DNA of 64,000 nucleotides, from positions 7,008,038-7,072,037 of the forward strand of contig NZ_JACHIR010000001.1 of NCBI RefSeq assembly GCF_014203355.1, given 5' to 3'. The stretch's first letter is position 1, and each line of letters begins with the position of its first letter. Shown in pieces: positions 44,279 through 55,119 of the stretch. The position numbers and the translations under genes were made by a program. The notes beneath the pieces are model-generated. The model made no database searches, was not told the origin of the DNA, and was given only the letters and a program-made list of their open reading frames with translations. This DNA is from Kutzneria kofuensis. Its GTDB lineage: Bacteria > Actinomycetota > Actinomycetes > Mycobacteriales > Pseudonocardiaceae.

Positions 44279-44970
44279 AGTACGAGCAGATCGCCGACCA
44301 ACTGGCCCGGGACATCCGCCGCGGCCGGCTGCCGCGCGGCGCCCGGCTGCCCGGCGAGCACGTGCTGGCCAGCCGGTTCGCGGTCAGCCGCAACACGATC
44401 CGGCAGGCGCTGGCCGAGCTGGGCAGCCGCGGCCTGATCGCCACCCACTCCGGCAAGGGCTCGTTCGTCACGTTCGACGGCCGCCCGCTGGACGACCGGA
44501 TCGGCTGGACGCGGGCGCTGGCCGAGCAGGGCGTGCACACCACGGTCGCGGTCATCCGGCTGGAACTGGTCACCGACAAGGAGATGGCCGAGCGGTTCCG
44601 TCTCGACGACGACGAGTTCGTCGCCGTCGACCGGGTCCGGACCATCGTCGACGGGCCGGCGATCTCGTTCGAGTGCACCAGGGTGGCGGCCGGCGACCGG
44701 CTGCGCAAGCTGCCGGAGTCCGGTCTGGACGGATCGCTGTACGACGTGCTGCGCGCCGAGGGGCTGGTGCCCGAACAGGGGGAGGAGTGGGTCGAGTTGG
44801 GGCGGATCACCGAGGTGGAGGCGGCTGTCCTCGGCCGCACGCCGGGGGAGCGCTTCCTGCGCGCCCGTCGGCTGTGCCGGGACCGCAACGGTGTTTTCGT
44901 GGAGCACACGGAGAGCCTGCTCGACCCGGACCGGTTCCGGCTGCACCTCAAGTTCGGTGGCGTGGAGTGA
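44266..44970 (+). CDS. GntR-family regulator (HutC/UTRA type)
   Basis: 234 residues from GTG 44266 (GAGG 7 bases upstream), overlapping the previous gene by 13 bases. The N-terminal winged helix has LARDIRRGRLPRGARLPGE and FAVSRNTIRQALAELGSRG. The C-terminal half fits the UTRA ligand domain, with EHTESLLDPDRFRLHLKF at the end. It likely senses the imported substrate and controls the operon it lies in; YegW holds the same place in E. coli. Confidence 0.92.
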   Translation: MLRLKYEQIADQLARDIRRGRLPRGARLPGEHVLASRFAVSRNTIRQALAELGSRGLIATHSGKGSFVTFDGRPLDDRIGWTRALAEQGVHTTVAVIRLELVTDKEMAERFRLDDDEFVAVDRVRTIVDGPAISFECTRVAAGDRLRKLPESGLDGSLYDVLRAEGLVPEQGEEWVELGRITEVEAAVLGRTPGERFLRARRLCRDRNGVFVEHTESLLDPDRFRLHLKFGGVE

Positions 44971-45950
44971 GCCGCGCGCTGGCCGCGTTCACCGGCCTGG
45001 CCATCGGCGACGCGCTGGGCATGCCGACGCAGTCGATGCCGCGGGAGGCGATCCAGGCCCGCTACGGCGTCCTCACCGGCTTCGAGCCCGGGCCCGACGA
45101 CCAGCCGATCGCGCCGGGCATGGCCGCCGGCTCGATCACGGACGACACCGAGCAGGCGGTGCTGGTGGCGAGGCTGCTGGTCGCCGGTGACGGGCACGTC
45201 GACCCGCACCGGCTCGCGGCGGATCTGCTCGCCTGGGAGGAGGACATGCGTCGCCGCGGCTCGCTCGACCTGCTCGGCCCGTCCACGAAGGCCGCGGTGA
45301 GCGCGGTGGCGGCGGGCGAGAGCCTGGAGCGGGCGGGCAGGTCCGGCACGACCAACGGGGCCGCGATGCGTATCACCCCTGTCGGCATCGCGTACCGAGC
45401 CGACGACCTTCCGTCGCTTGTGGACAGTGTCGTCGAGGCGAGTTGGGTCACGCACAACACCGGTGTCGCGCTGTCCGGCGCGGCGGCGGTCGCGGCGGCG
45501 GTGAGCGCCGGCATCGCGGGTGCGGATGTCAGCGAGGCGACGAAGATCGCGGCGGAGGCGGCGCGGCTGGCATCGGGCCGTGGCAACTGGATCGCGGCCG
45601 GCGACGTGGGCACTCGGCTGGCCTGGGCGAGCGAGCTCGTCGAGGGCCTTCCGCCCGGGGAGGCCGCCGAGACGATCTACCGCCTGGTCGGCACCAGCGT
45701 CGCCACGCAGGAGTCGGTGCCGGCGGCTTTTGCCGTGCTGGCGGTGCATCCGGACGATCCGTGGCGGGCCTGCCTGCTCGCGGCGTCGCTCGGCGGCGAC
45801 TGCGACACGATCGCCGCGATGGTCGGGGCGATCGCCGGCGCCTGTCACGGCGACGACGCGTTCCCGGACGAGGCGGTGCGTACCATCCACGCGGTCAACG
45901 ACCTCCCGTTGGCCGGCCTCACGGCGGAATTGCTGGCGCTGCGCGGATGA
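44967..45950 (+). CDS. ADP-ribosylglycohydrolase-family protein (YegU-like)
   Basis: 327 residues from GTG 44967, overlapping the GntR stop as GTGA. Metal-binding motifs of the family are intact: GLAIGDALGMPTQ, SITDDTEQAVL and GGDCDTIAAMVGA. Although the family is named for DraG-type release of ADP-ribose from proteins, members beside PfkB kinases and nucleoside transporters are suspected to cleave nucleosides or similar N-glycosides. The next gene overlaps it as ATGA. Confidence 0.9.
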   Translation: MSRALAAFTGLAIGDALGMPTQSMPREAIQARYGVLTGFEPGPDDQPIAPGMAAGSITDDTEQAVLVARLLVAGDGHVDPHRLAADLLAWEEDMRRRGSLDLLGPSTKAAVSAVAAGESLERAGRSGTTNGAAMRITPVGIAYRADDLPSLVDSVVEASWVTHNTGVALSGAAAVAAAVSAGIAGADVSEATKIAAEAARLASGRGNWIAAGDVGTRLAWASELVEGLPPGEAAETIYRLVGTSVATQESVPAAFAVLAVHPDDPWRACLLAASLGGDCDTIAAMVGAIAGACHGDDAFPDEAVRTIHAVNDLPLAGLTAELLALRG

Positions 45951-46873
45951 GCCGCTTGGTGCACGTCGGTCAGGTGATCGTCGACATCGTCATGTACGTG
46001 CCGCACCTGCCCGAGCGTGGCGGCGACGTGTTGGCGTCCAGCGGCGGCACCGAGGTCGGCGGTGGCTTCAACGTGCTCGCCGCCGCCGTGCGGCAGGGGT
46101 TGACCGCCGCGTACGGCGGCATGCACGGCACCGGCCCGCTCGGCGACCTGGCCCGCAAACGCTTGGCGCAGGAGCAGATCGACGTCCTCCAGCCGAAGGT
46201 GTCCACAATGGATACCGGCTTCACGGTGGCGCTGGTCGACGCCGAGGGCGAGCGAACGTTCGCGACCACCTTCGGCGCGGAGGGCCGGCTGCGCGCCAAC
46301 GACCTGGCACGGATCCGGCTGTTCCCCGACGACATCGTGTACGTGTCGGGCTATGGGCTGGCGTTGCCGGTGAACGGGCCGGCGGTGAGTTCCTGGCTGT
46401 CCACTGTGGAGTCCGGGGTCATGGTCGTGGTGGACCCGGGGCCGCTGGCGGCGGAGATCCCGGAGGCCGTGCTGAAACCCGTGCTCGACCGGGCCGACTG
46501 GATCAGCTGCAACGAGCGTGAGGCTGGGCTGCTGACCGGCGAGGACGACCCCCTCAAGGCGGCCGAAGCCTTGAGACGACGCAACGCGATCGTCCGTGTC
46601 GGGGCCGGCGGCTGCGTGCTGGCGACGGCCGACGAGGTGATCACGGTGCCGGGCTTCCCGGTCGAGGTGGTCGACACCAACGGGGCCGGTGACGCGCACA
46701 CCGGTGCGTTCATGGCGGCCCTGGCCGCCGGCCTGCCGCCGGCGAAGGCGGCCAGGCGGGCAAATGCCGCTGCCGCGATCGCCGTCACGCGACGGGGGCC
46801 GGCTTCCGCGCCTACGATCGAGGAGGTGCACAAGCTGCTGAGCGACGAGGAGCCTGGGGATGTCGCTGACTGA
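45947..46873 (+). CDS. PfkB-family carbohydrate kinase (YegV-like)
   Basis: 308 residues from ATG 45947. The N-terminal GGTEVGGGFNVLAAA and the C-terminal signature DTNGAGDAHTGAF with the catalytic Asp are both intact. It would phosphorylate a sugar or nucleoside, plausibly the ribose-like product of the preceding glycohydrolase. Its end overlaps the CoA-transferase gene by 14 bases. Confidence 0.92.
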   Translation: MSRLVHVGQVIVDIVMYVPHLPERGGDVLASSGGTEVGGGFNVLAAAVRQGLTAAYGGMHGTGPLGDLARKRLAQEQIDVLQPKVSTMDTGFTVALVDAEGERTFATTFGAEGRLRANDLARIRLFPDDIVYVSGYGLALPVNGPAVSSWLSTVESGVMVVVDPGPLAAEIPEAVLKPVLDRADWISCNEREAGLLTGEDDPLKAAEALRRRNAIVRVGAGGCVLATADEVITVPGFPVEVVDTNGAGDAHTGAFMAALAAGLPPAKAARRANAAAAIAVTRRGPASAPTIEEVHKLLSDEEPGDVAD

Positions 46874-48329
46874 CAAGGTGGCCGCCGCGGTCGCGAACCC
46901 GCTGACCACGGACGCCTTCGACCCGCACGCCGCGCTCGCGGACGTGTTGGCCGGCATCGGAATGAGCCCCTCCGACACCGGCGGCGAGATCACCTTCGTC
47001 GGCGCGGACCCGGTGGTGCCGAGCACGTTGCGGCTCGGCGGCGCGGCCGGTGTCGCGCTGGTCGCCAAGTCCGCGGCGATGGCCAAGCTGTGGCGGCTGC
47101 GCGGCGGCGACGGCCAGGACATCGCCGTCGACCTGCGGGTGGCACCGCACCGGCTGTGCCCGTTCTACGACCGCAAGTGGGAGAAACTCAACGGCCACGT
47201 CCCGGTGACGGCCGCCAATCCCACCAACGCCTTCGGCTTCGGCTTCTACCGCACGGCCGACGACCGCTGGGTGATGCCGCTCAACCCGTACCCGAAGATC
47301 AAGGTCGCCGCGCAGAAGCTGCTGGACGTCCCGGACGACCCGGAGCGGGTGGCGCAGGCGGTGTCCAAATGGGATGCCCGTGAGCTGGAGGCCGCGGCCG
47401 TCGAGGCGGGTGTCGTGTTGCCGATGCTGCGTTCCACCGAGGAGTTCCTCGCCGAGAACACCGGCATCGAGAACCTGCCGCTGATCGAGATCACCAAGAT
47501 CGGTGACTCCGAGCCGGAACCGCTGCCCGGCGGCGTCGAGCTGCCGTTGGCCGGGATCCGCGCGCTCGGCATGGGGCACGTGATCGCCGGCGCCGGGGCC
47601 GGCCGGGCGCTCGCGCTGCACGGCGCCGACGTGCTGAATCTGTGGCGGGTCAACGAGTTGGAGCACGACGTCACGTACATCACGGCCAACGTCGGCACCC
47701 GCTCGGCGACCATCGATCCCCGCGCGGACCGCGAGCTGGTCAACGGCCTGCTGGCCGGCGCGGACGTGTTCTACGCCAACCGACGGCCCGGCTATCTGGA
47801 GCAGATCGGCGTGTCCGCCGAGCAGGCGGCACAGGTCCGGCCGGGGATCGTGCACGTCACGGCGTCGCTGAACGGGGAACGGGGGCCGTGGGCCGGCCGG
47901 GTCGGTTTCGACCAGACCGCCGGCAGCCTCGTCGGCATGATGAACCTGGAGGGCGACGCCGCCGGCCCGGCGCTGCCGCCTATCCTCGTCGTCAACGACT
48001 ACATCGTGTCGTGGCTGATGGCCACCGGCGCGGCCGAGGCGTTGGCCCGGCGCGCCGTCGAGGGCGGCAGCTACCGCGTGCACGTGTCGTTGACCCGGGC
48101 GGCTCTGTGGATCTTGAGCCTCGGCGTTTTCGACAAGGCGTACGCGGCTTCGGTGGCCGGAAGCGGTGAGGAGCACCGGTATCTGGATCCGGAGACGTTC
48201 ACTGTGGACACTCCGCTGGGTGAGTACCAGGGCGTGACCGAGCAGGTCCGGATGTCGCTGACGCCCGGGCGCTACGCCGTTCCGCTGGTGCCGCGCGGGT
48301 CGTGCAAGCCGGTGTGGCTGACCGAATAG
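46860..48329 (+). CDS. CoA-transferase family III (CaiB/BaiF)
   Basis: 489 residues from ATG 46860, with GAGGAG about 7 bases upstream, inside the end of the PfkB gene. Family III features include PLAGIRALGMGHVIAGAGAGRALALHGADVLNLWR and the active-site region NRRPGYLEQIG. The N-terminal 200 residues are an extra domain that looks like a second, degenerate CaiB half. It moves CoA between carboxylic acids. Overlap with the kinase gene suggests co-expression with the yeg-like cluster, but the link in chemistry is unclear. Confidence 0.82.
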   Translation: MSLTDKVAAAVANPLTTDAFDPHAALADVLAGIGMSPSDTGGEITFVGADPVVPSTLRLGGAAGVALVAKSAAMAKLWRLRGGDGQDIAVDLRVAPHRLCPFYDRKWEKLNGHVPVTAANPTNAFGFGFYRTADDRWVMPLNPYPKIKVAAQKLLDVPDDPERVAQAVSKWDARELEAAAVEAGVVLPMLRSTEEFLAENTGIENLPLIEITKIGDSEPEPLPGGVELPLAGIRALGMGHVIAGAGAGRALALHGADVLNLWRVNELEHDVTYITANVGTRSATIDPRADRELVNGLLAGADVFYANRRPGYLEQIGVSAEQAAQVRPGIVHVTASLNGERGPWAGRVGFDQTAGSLVGMMNLEGDAAGPALPPILVVNDYIVSWLMATGAAEALARRAVEGGSYRVHVSLTRAALWILSLGVFDKAYAASVAGSGEEHRYLDPETFTVDTPLGEYQGVTEQVRMSLTPGRYAVPLVPRGSCKPVWLTE

Positions 48330-48395
48330 GTGAGTTCCAGGCGGATCCATGGGCACCGGCTCGGTTCGGGTCCCGATCCGAGCTAGGCTCGCGAC

Positions 48396-49712
48396 ATGAC
48401 CGATGTCCTCCTGGAGATCCCGGCCGTCGTCGACCGGCTGCGGGCCGCGTTCCGATTCGGCCGCACCAAGCCGTTGTCGTGGCGGCGTGGGCAGCTCGGC
48501 GCGCTGCGGGCGATGCTGACGGAGCAGGAGGGCGCGTTCGTCGAGGCGCTGCGTGCCGACCTCGGCAAGCCGGCCGACGAGGCCCGCCGGACCGAGATCG
48601 ACTTCGTGTGCCGGGAGATCGACCACACCCTTGAGCACCTGGACTCCTGGCTCGCGCCGGAGGACGCCGAGCTGCCGGCGACGCTGCGGCCCGGACGCGG
48701 CACGGTCGTGCGGGAGCCACTCGGCGTGGTGCTGATCATCGGGCCGTGGAACTACCCGCTGCAGCTGGTGCTGGCGCCGCTGGTGGGCACGCTCGCCGCC
48801 GGCAACGCGGCCGTGCTCAAGCCGAGCGAGCTGGCCCCGGCGACGGCGTCGGCGATCGCCCGCTTCGTGCCGCAGTACCTCGACCAGGAGGGCGTCGCCG
48901 TCGTCGAGGGCGCGATCCCGGAGACGACAGCGCTGCTGGAGCAGCATTTCGACCACATCTTCTACACCGGCAACGGTGTTGTCGGCCGGATCGTGATGAC
49001 GGCCGCGGCCAAGCACCTCACGCCGGTCTCCCTCGAACTCGGCGGCAAGAGCCCGGTGATCGTCGACACCGACGCCGACCCGGCGGTCACCGCCGAGCGG
49101 CTCGTCGACACCAAGTTCCTCAACGCCGGCCAGACCTGCGTCGCGCCGGACTACGTGCTCGCCGTGGGCGACGCCGCCGCACGGCTCGAACCGGCGCTGG
49201 CCGCCGCCGTGCGGGCGAAGTTCGGTGACGAGCCTTCGGACAGTCCGCTGTACGGCCGCATCGTCAACCACCGGCACTTCGACCGGTTGAACAACCTGCT
49301 GGCCAGCGGCCGCGTTGTCGTCGGCGGGCAGACCGACCGGGACGCCAAGTACATCGCGCCGACCGTGCTCGCCGACGTGTCGCCGGACGCGCCGGTGATG
49401 AGTGAGGAGATCTTCGGGCCGATCCTGCCGATCATCGCCGTGCCCGACGTCGACGCCGCCATCGGGTTCATCACCGCGCGGGACAAGCCGTTGGCGCTCT
49501 ACGCCTTCACCGAGTCCGAGTCGACGAAGGCACGGATCCTGGCCGAAACCTCCTCCGGCGCGGTCGGATTCGGCCTGCCGGTGTTGCACCTGACCGTGCC
49601 GAGCCTGCCGTTCGGCGGGGTCGGGGAAAGCGGCATGGGCCGGTACCACGGCAAGTACTCCATCGACACCTTCAGCCACCTCAAAGCCGTGCTGGACAAG
49701 CCTTTGGCGTGA
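48396..49712 (+). CDS. Class-3 aldehyde dehydrogenase
   Basis: 438 residues from ATG 48396; the ribosome site is weak. The catalytic Glu is in LELGGKSPVIV and the nucleophile Cys in NAGQTCVAPDYVL; IIGPWNYPLQLVLAPL is typical of the class-3/fatty-aldehyde branch. It oxidises aldehydes to acids with NAD(P)+. It is shorter than class-1/2 enzymes (about 500 residues), as expected for class 3. Confidence 0.94.
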   Translation: MTDVLLEIPAVVDRLRAAFRFGRTKPLSWRRGQLGALRAMLTEQEGAFVEALRADLGKPADEARRTEIDFVCREIDHTLEHLDSWLAPEDAELPATLRPGRGTVVREPLGVVLIIGPWNYPLQLVLAPLVGTLAAGNAAVLKPSELAPATASAIARFVPQYLDQEGVAVVEGAIPETTALLEQHFDHIFYTGNGVVGRIVMTAAAKHLTPVSLELGGKSPVIVDTDADPAVTAERLVDTKFLNAGQTCVAPDYVLAVGDAAARLEPALAAAVRAKFGDEPSDSPLYGRIVNHRHFDRLNNLLASGRVVVGGQTDRDAKYIAPTVLADVSPDAPVMSEEIFGPILPIIAVPDVDAAIGFITARDKPLALYAFTESESTKARILAETSSGAVGFGLPVLHLTVPSLPFGGVGESGMGRYHGKYSIDTFSHLKAVLDKPLA

Positions 49713-49737
49713 AATCGCTCCCCGTTAGCCTCGGGGT

Positions 49738-50349
49738 GTGCCGGAGGCTGCCGAGCTGTACAACGCGATGAACCCGTGGGCCGATCGTGCCGACGAGCGG
49801 TTCTACCTCGGTTTGGCGCTCGCCGCCGCGTCCGTGCTCGATGTCGGTTGTGGGACCGGGACTTTGCTGTCCCAGGCCCGGGCCGCCGGGCACGCGGGAC
49901 GGCTCGTCGGCTTCGACCCCGATGCCGTCATGACCGGGCACGCTTTCCAGTGCCTGCTCACCGATTCCGACGTGCTGACCACGCTTCGCGGTGTGCGGGA
50001 CGCGTTGACGCCGGCCGGCCGGTTCGTGTTCGAGACGCGGAACCCCGCGGCCCGGGCGTGGGAACAGTGGCCGGAGGGCGGCTTCGAGTTCCCATGGGAG
50101 GGCAAGCCCGTCCGGGTGCACTACGAGGTGCAACCCATCGTCGGGGACGTTGTCGACGTCGTGGAGAACATCGTCGGCGACGGCTGGCGGCGGGCCGACT
50201 GGGGCCGGATCCGGTTCCTGTCGGTGGAGCGGCTGGGGGAGTTGCTCACGGAGGCCGGGCTGGTCGTCGAGGAGCGGTACGGGGACTGGGATCGGAGCCC
50301 GGTCACGCCGGACAGCGCGGAGATCATCTCGGTGGTCCGCTGGGGATAG
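49738..50349 (+). CDS. Class I methyltransferase with an internal gap
   Basis: 203 residues from GTG 49738. Motif I VLDVGCGTGTLLSQAR is intact. The acidic end of strand 2 (LVGFDPD) is followed at once by AVMTGHAFQCLLTD, which in homologues lies after motifs II/III. About 35-45 residues of the SAM-binding domain appear to be missing, while the frame is kept. The rest (TLRGVRDALTPAGRFVFETRNP onward) looks normal. It is probably inactive or altered. A deletion between short repeats, or an assembly error, would explain it. Confidence 0.8.
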   Translation: MPEAAELYNAMNPWADRADERFYLGLALAAASVLDVGCGTGTLLSQARAAGHAGRLVGFDPDAVMTGHAFQCLLTDSDVLTTLRGVRDALTPAGRFVFETRNPAARAWEQWPEGGFEFPWEGKPVRVHYEVQPIVGDVVDVVENIVGDGWRRADWGRIRFLSVERLGELLTEAGLVVEERYGDWDRSPVTPDSAEIISVVRWG

Positions 50350-50353
50350 CGGA

Positions 50354-50899
50354 TCACGCGTGCCGCAGGCCGCCGAGCACCAGGTCGATGAGGCGGGCGG
50401 TCTGCTCGTCGTCGCTCGTGGCCAGGGAAATGCCGTTGAGAACGGTGAGGATGTCGAGACCGTCGACGTCCCGCCGCAGCCCGTCCCCGCAGGCCGTCAC
50501 GAGTTTCGTGAGGGCGTCCAGCACGATCCCGCGCATCGGCACGAAGGGGTTTTCGCCGGAGGCGAGGACCATGCGGAACGCGTCGGCCATGCCGTGCTTG
50601 GCGGTCATGAAGTCGGTGAACCGGCCCATCCACAGCCGCAGGGCGTCGAGCGGCTCATGGTCGGCCAGCAGCGCGTCGGCATGCTCGGCGACGCGAACCA
50701 TCTCGGCCCGGTGCACGGCGACGAACAGGGCCTCGCGTGTCGGGAAGTGCCGGTAGAGGGTGCCGATCGCGACGCCGGCCTGGCGGGCGATCTCCTCCAG
50801 CGAGGCGTCCGCGCCCCGGCTCGCGAAGGCGGCTGCGGCCGCCGCCAGGAGCCGGTCGCGGTTGCGCTGCGCGTCGGCGCGCAGGGGGCGGTCGGTCAC
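50354..50899 (-). CDS. TetR-family repressor
   Basis: 181 residues from GTG 50899 (GGAG 5 bases upstream). The N-terminal helix-turn-helix is clear: RLLAAAAAAFASRG, then EEIARQAGVAIGTLYRHFPTREALF. The ligand domain is unspecific. It is divergent from the SDR gene, and two matching repeats lie between them, so it most likely represses that gene and itself. Confidence 0.93.
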   Translation of the reverse strand: MTDRPLRADAQRNRDRLLAAAAAAFASRGADASLEEIARQAGVAIGTLYRHFPTREALFVAVHRAEMVRVAEHADALLADHEPLDALRLWMGRFTDFMTAKHGMADAFRMVLASGENPFVPMRGIVLDALTKLVTACGDGLRRDVDGLDILTVLNGISLATSDDEQTARLIDLVLGGLRHA

Positions 50900-50951
50900 G
50901 GCGGCTCCAAGCTGGTCGAACGGGCAACGTGAGCACCCTCATGTTATCAGG

Positions 50952-50993
50952 CGGAGGCCCCTCAGGTTAGTATTCGGAGGAGCCTCCGGTTAG
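50952..50993. promoter_or_regulatory. Tandem TetR operator candidates
   Basis: Two 19-base repeats 23 bases apart (50952-50970 and 50975-50993) match at 16 of 19 positions, each beginning CGGAGG and ending GGTTAG. The second also contains the palindrome CGGAGG-AG-CCTCCG (50975-50988). They sit between the TetR gene and the SDR start. Confidence 0.65.
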
Positions 50994-51021
50994 GGGGCGC
51001 CGTCCGAACGGAGAACAGACC

Positions 51022-51963
51022 ATGTCGCAGACATCTTTCGGCTGGGGGACGACCGCCGAGCAGGCGATCGCCGGCATCCGGCTCGACGGGAAGCGGGCCG
51101 TCGTCACCGGGGCGTCGTCGGGCATCGGCGTCGAGACCGCCCGGGTGCTGGTCGAAGCCGGCGCCGAGGTCACGCTGGCCGTCCGCGACCCGGAGGCCGG
51201 CGCCCGGGTGGCCACGCAGATCAACGCGGCGAACTCGGCTGGCTCGGCCCGGGTCGCGGCGCTCGACCTCGCCGACCTGGCGTCAGTCGCCGCCTTCACC
51301 GACGCGTGGACCGGCCCGCTGGACCTGCTCGTCAACAACGCCGGCGTGATGGCGATCCCGACCCGGCAGCTCAGCCCCGCCGGCTGGGAACTGCATTTCG
51401 CCACCAACCACCTGGGCCACTTCGCCCTCGCCACCGGCCTGCACGACGCGCTGGCCGCCGCCGACGGCGCACGCATCGTCTCGCTGACCTCCCGCGGGCA
51501 CCTGCGCGCACCCGTCGACTTCGACGACGTGAACTTCGACGCCCGCGACTACGACCCCCTCCTCGGCTACGGCCAGTCCAAGACCGCGAACGTCCTGTTC
51601 GCGGTCGAGGCGGCGCGGCGGTGGGCCGACGACGGGATCACCGCCAACGCCGTCCACCCCGGCGGGATCATGGACACGAACCTCTCCCGCCACATGCCCG
51701 CCGAGCTTCTCGAAGCGGCCAAGGCCACCAGCCGCCAGGTGGCGAAGACTCTCGGCCAGGGCGCGGCCACCACCATCGTGGTCGCCACCTCGCCCCAGCT
51801 GTCCGGCGTGACCGGCCGCTACTTCGAGGACTGCCAGCCGGCGGAGACGATCGGTCGCGAAGCCACCGACATCCCGGGCCACGCGCACGGCGTCGCCTGG
51901 TACGCGGTCGATCCCGACAACGCCGCCCGGCTCTGGGAGCTGTCGTCGAAGGCCGTCGGCTAG
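51022..51963 (+). CDS. Short-chain dehydrogenase/reductase
   Basis: 313 residues from ATG 51022. The cofactor motif is VVTGASSGIGVETA, NNAG is intact and the active site is YGQSK with Ser in SLTSRG. The extended C-terminus and FATNHLGHFALATGL place it among WWOX/retinol-dehydrogenase-like SDRs. The Asp/Arg after strand 2 (LAVRDPEAG) suggests NADP+. Substrate unknown; it is probably induced through the divergent TetR repressor. It overlaps meaB by 4 bases, tail to tail. Confidence 0.92.
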   Translation: MSQTSFGWGTTAEQAIAGIRLDGKRAVVTGASSGIGVETARVLVEAGAEVTLAVRDPEAGARVATQINAANSAGSARVAALDLADLASVAAFTDAWTGPLDLLVNNAGVMAIPTRQLSPAGWELHFATNHLGHFALATGLHDALAAADGARIVSLTSRGHLRAPVDFDDVNFDARDYDPLLGYGQSKTANVLFAVEAARRWADDGITANAVHPGGIMDTNLSRHMPAELLEAAKATSRQVAKTLGQGAATTIVVATSPQLSGVTGRYFEDCQPAETIGREATDIPGHAHGVAWYAVDPDNAARLWELSSKAVG

Positions 51964-52932
51964 GAATCCCGAAACGCCCGCAGAATCCGCTCCGCCGCCA
52001 GCGTCGCCGTCAGCTCCCCGTCGCGGACCTGGCGCTCCAGCTCCGGCGCGATCGACCGCACGGCCTCGCTGCCGTGCAGCGACGCCAGGAGCTGGTCGTG
52101 GACCATGGACCAGGTCCAGTCCACCTGCTGCTGCCGTCGCCGCCGGGCCAGCTCGCCGGAGGACTCCAGCTCCGAGCGGTGCTCGCGGACGGTGTCCCAC
52201 ACGACGTCGAGGCCGGCGCCGGTCAAACCGCTGCAGGTCAACACCTTGGGCGCGGCGCCGGCGCCACGGAGCAGGCGCATGGCGCCGGTGAGCTCCCGTG
52301 CGGCCTTGCGGGCGTCCTGCTCGTGCGGGCCGTCGGCCTTGTTGACGGCGACCACGTCGGCGAGTTCCAGCACGCCCTTCTTGATGCCCTGCAACTGATC
52401 CCCGGTCCGGGCCAGCGCCAGCAGCAGGAAGCAGTCGACCATGTTGGCGACGGCGATCTCGGACTGGCCGACGCCGACGGTCTCCACCAGCACCACGTCG
52501 TAACCGGCGGCCTCGACCAGGACGATGGACTCCCGGGTCGCCCGGGCCACGCCCCCGAGCGTGCCGGAGGTCGGCGACGGGCGGACGAAAGCGTTGTCGT
52601 CGACGGCGAGCTGAGCCATCCGGGTCTTGTCGCCGAGGATGCTGCCGCCGGTCCTGCTCGACGACGGATCCACGGCCAGCACGGCGACCCGGTGGCCGGC
52701 GCCGGTCAGGGTCGTGCCCAGGGCCTCGATGAACGTGGACTTGCCGGCGCCGGGCACGCCGGTGATGCCGACCCGGTGCGCCCCGCCGGCATGGGGCAGC
52801 AGCTCCACCAGCAGCTGCTGCGCCAGCTCGCGGTGCGCGGGCTTGGTCGACTCCACCAGCGTGATCGCCCGCGCCAGCGTGGTCCGCGACCCGTCGAGCA
52901 CGCCCTTGGCGTACTCCTTGACGTCGATGGGC

Positions 52933-52943
<11 letters not shown>
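51960..52943 (-). CDS. meaB: Methylmalonyl-CoA mutase GTPase chaperone
   Basis: 327 residues from ATG 52943, overlapping the mutB stop by 11 bases. The P-loop [27 protein letters not shown] and NKADGP are the G-protein motifs of the MeaB/ArgK family. It guards the mutase during cobalamin loading and repair. Operon position after mutA and mutB confirms the assignment. Confidence 0.95.
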
Positions 52944-55115
<2,172 letters not shown>

Positions 55116-55119
<4 letters not shown>

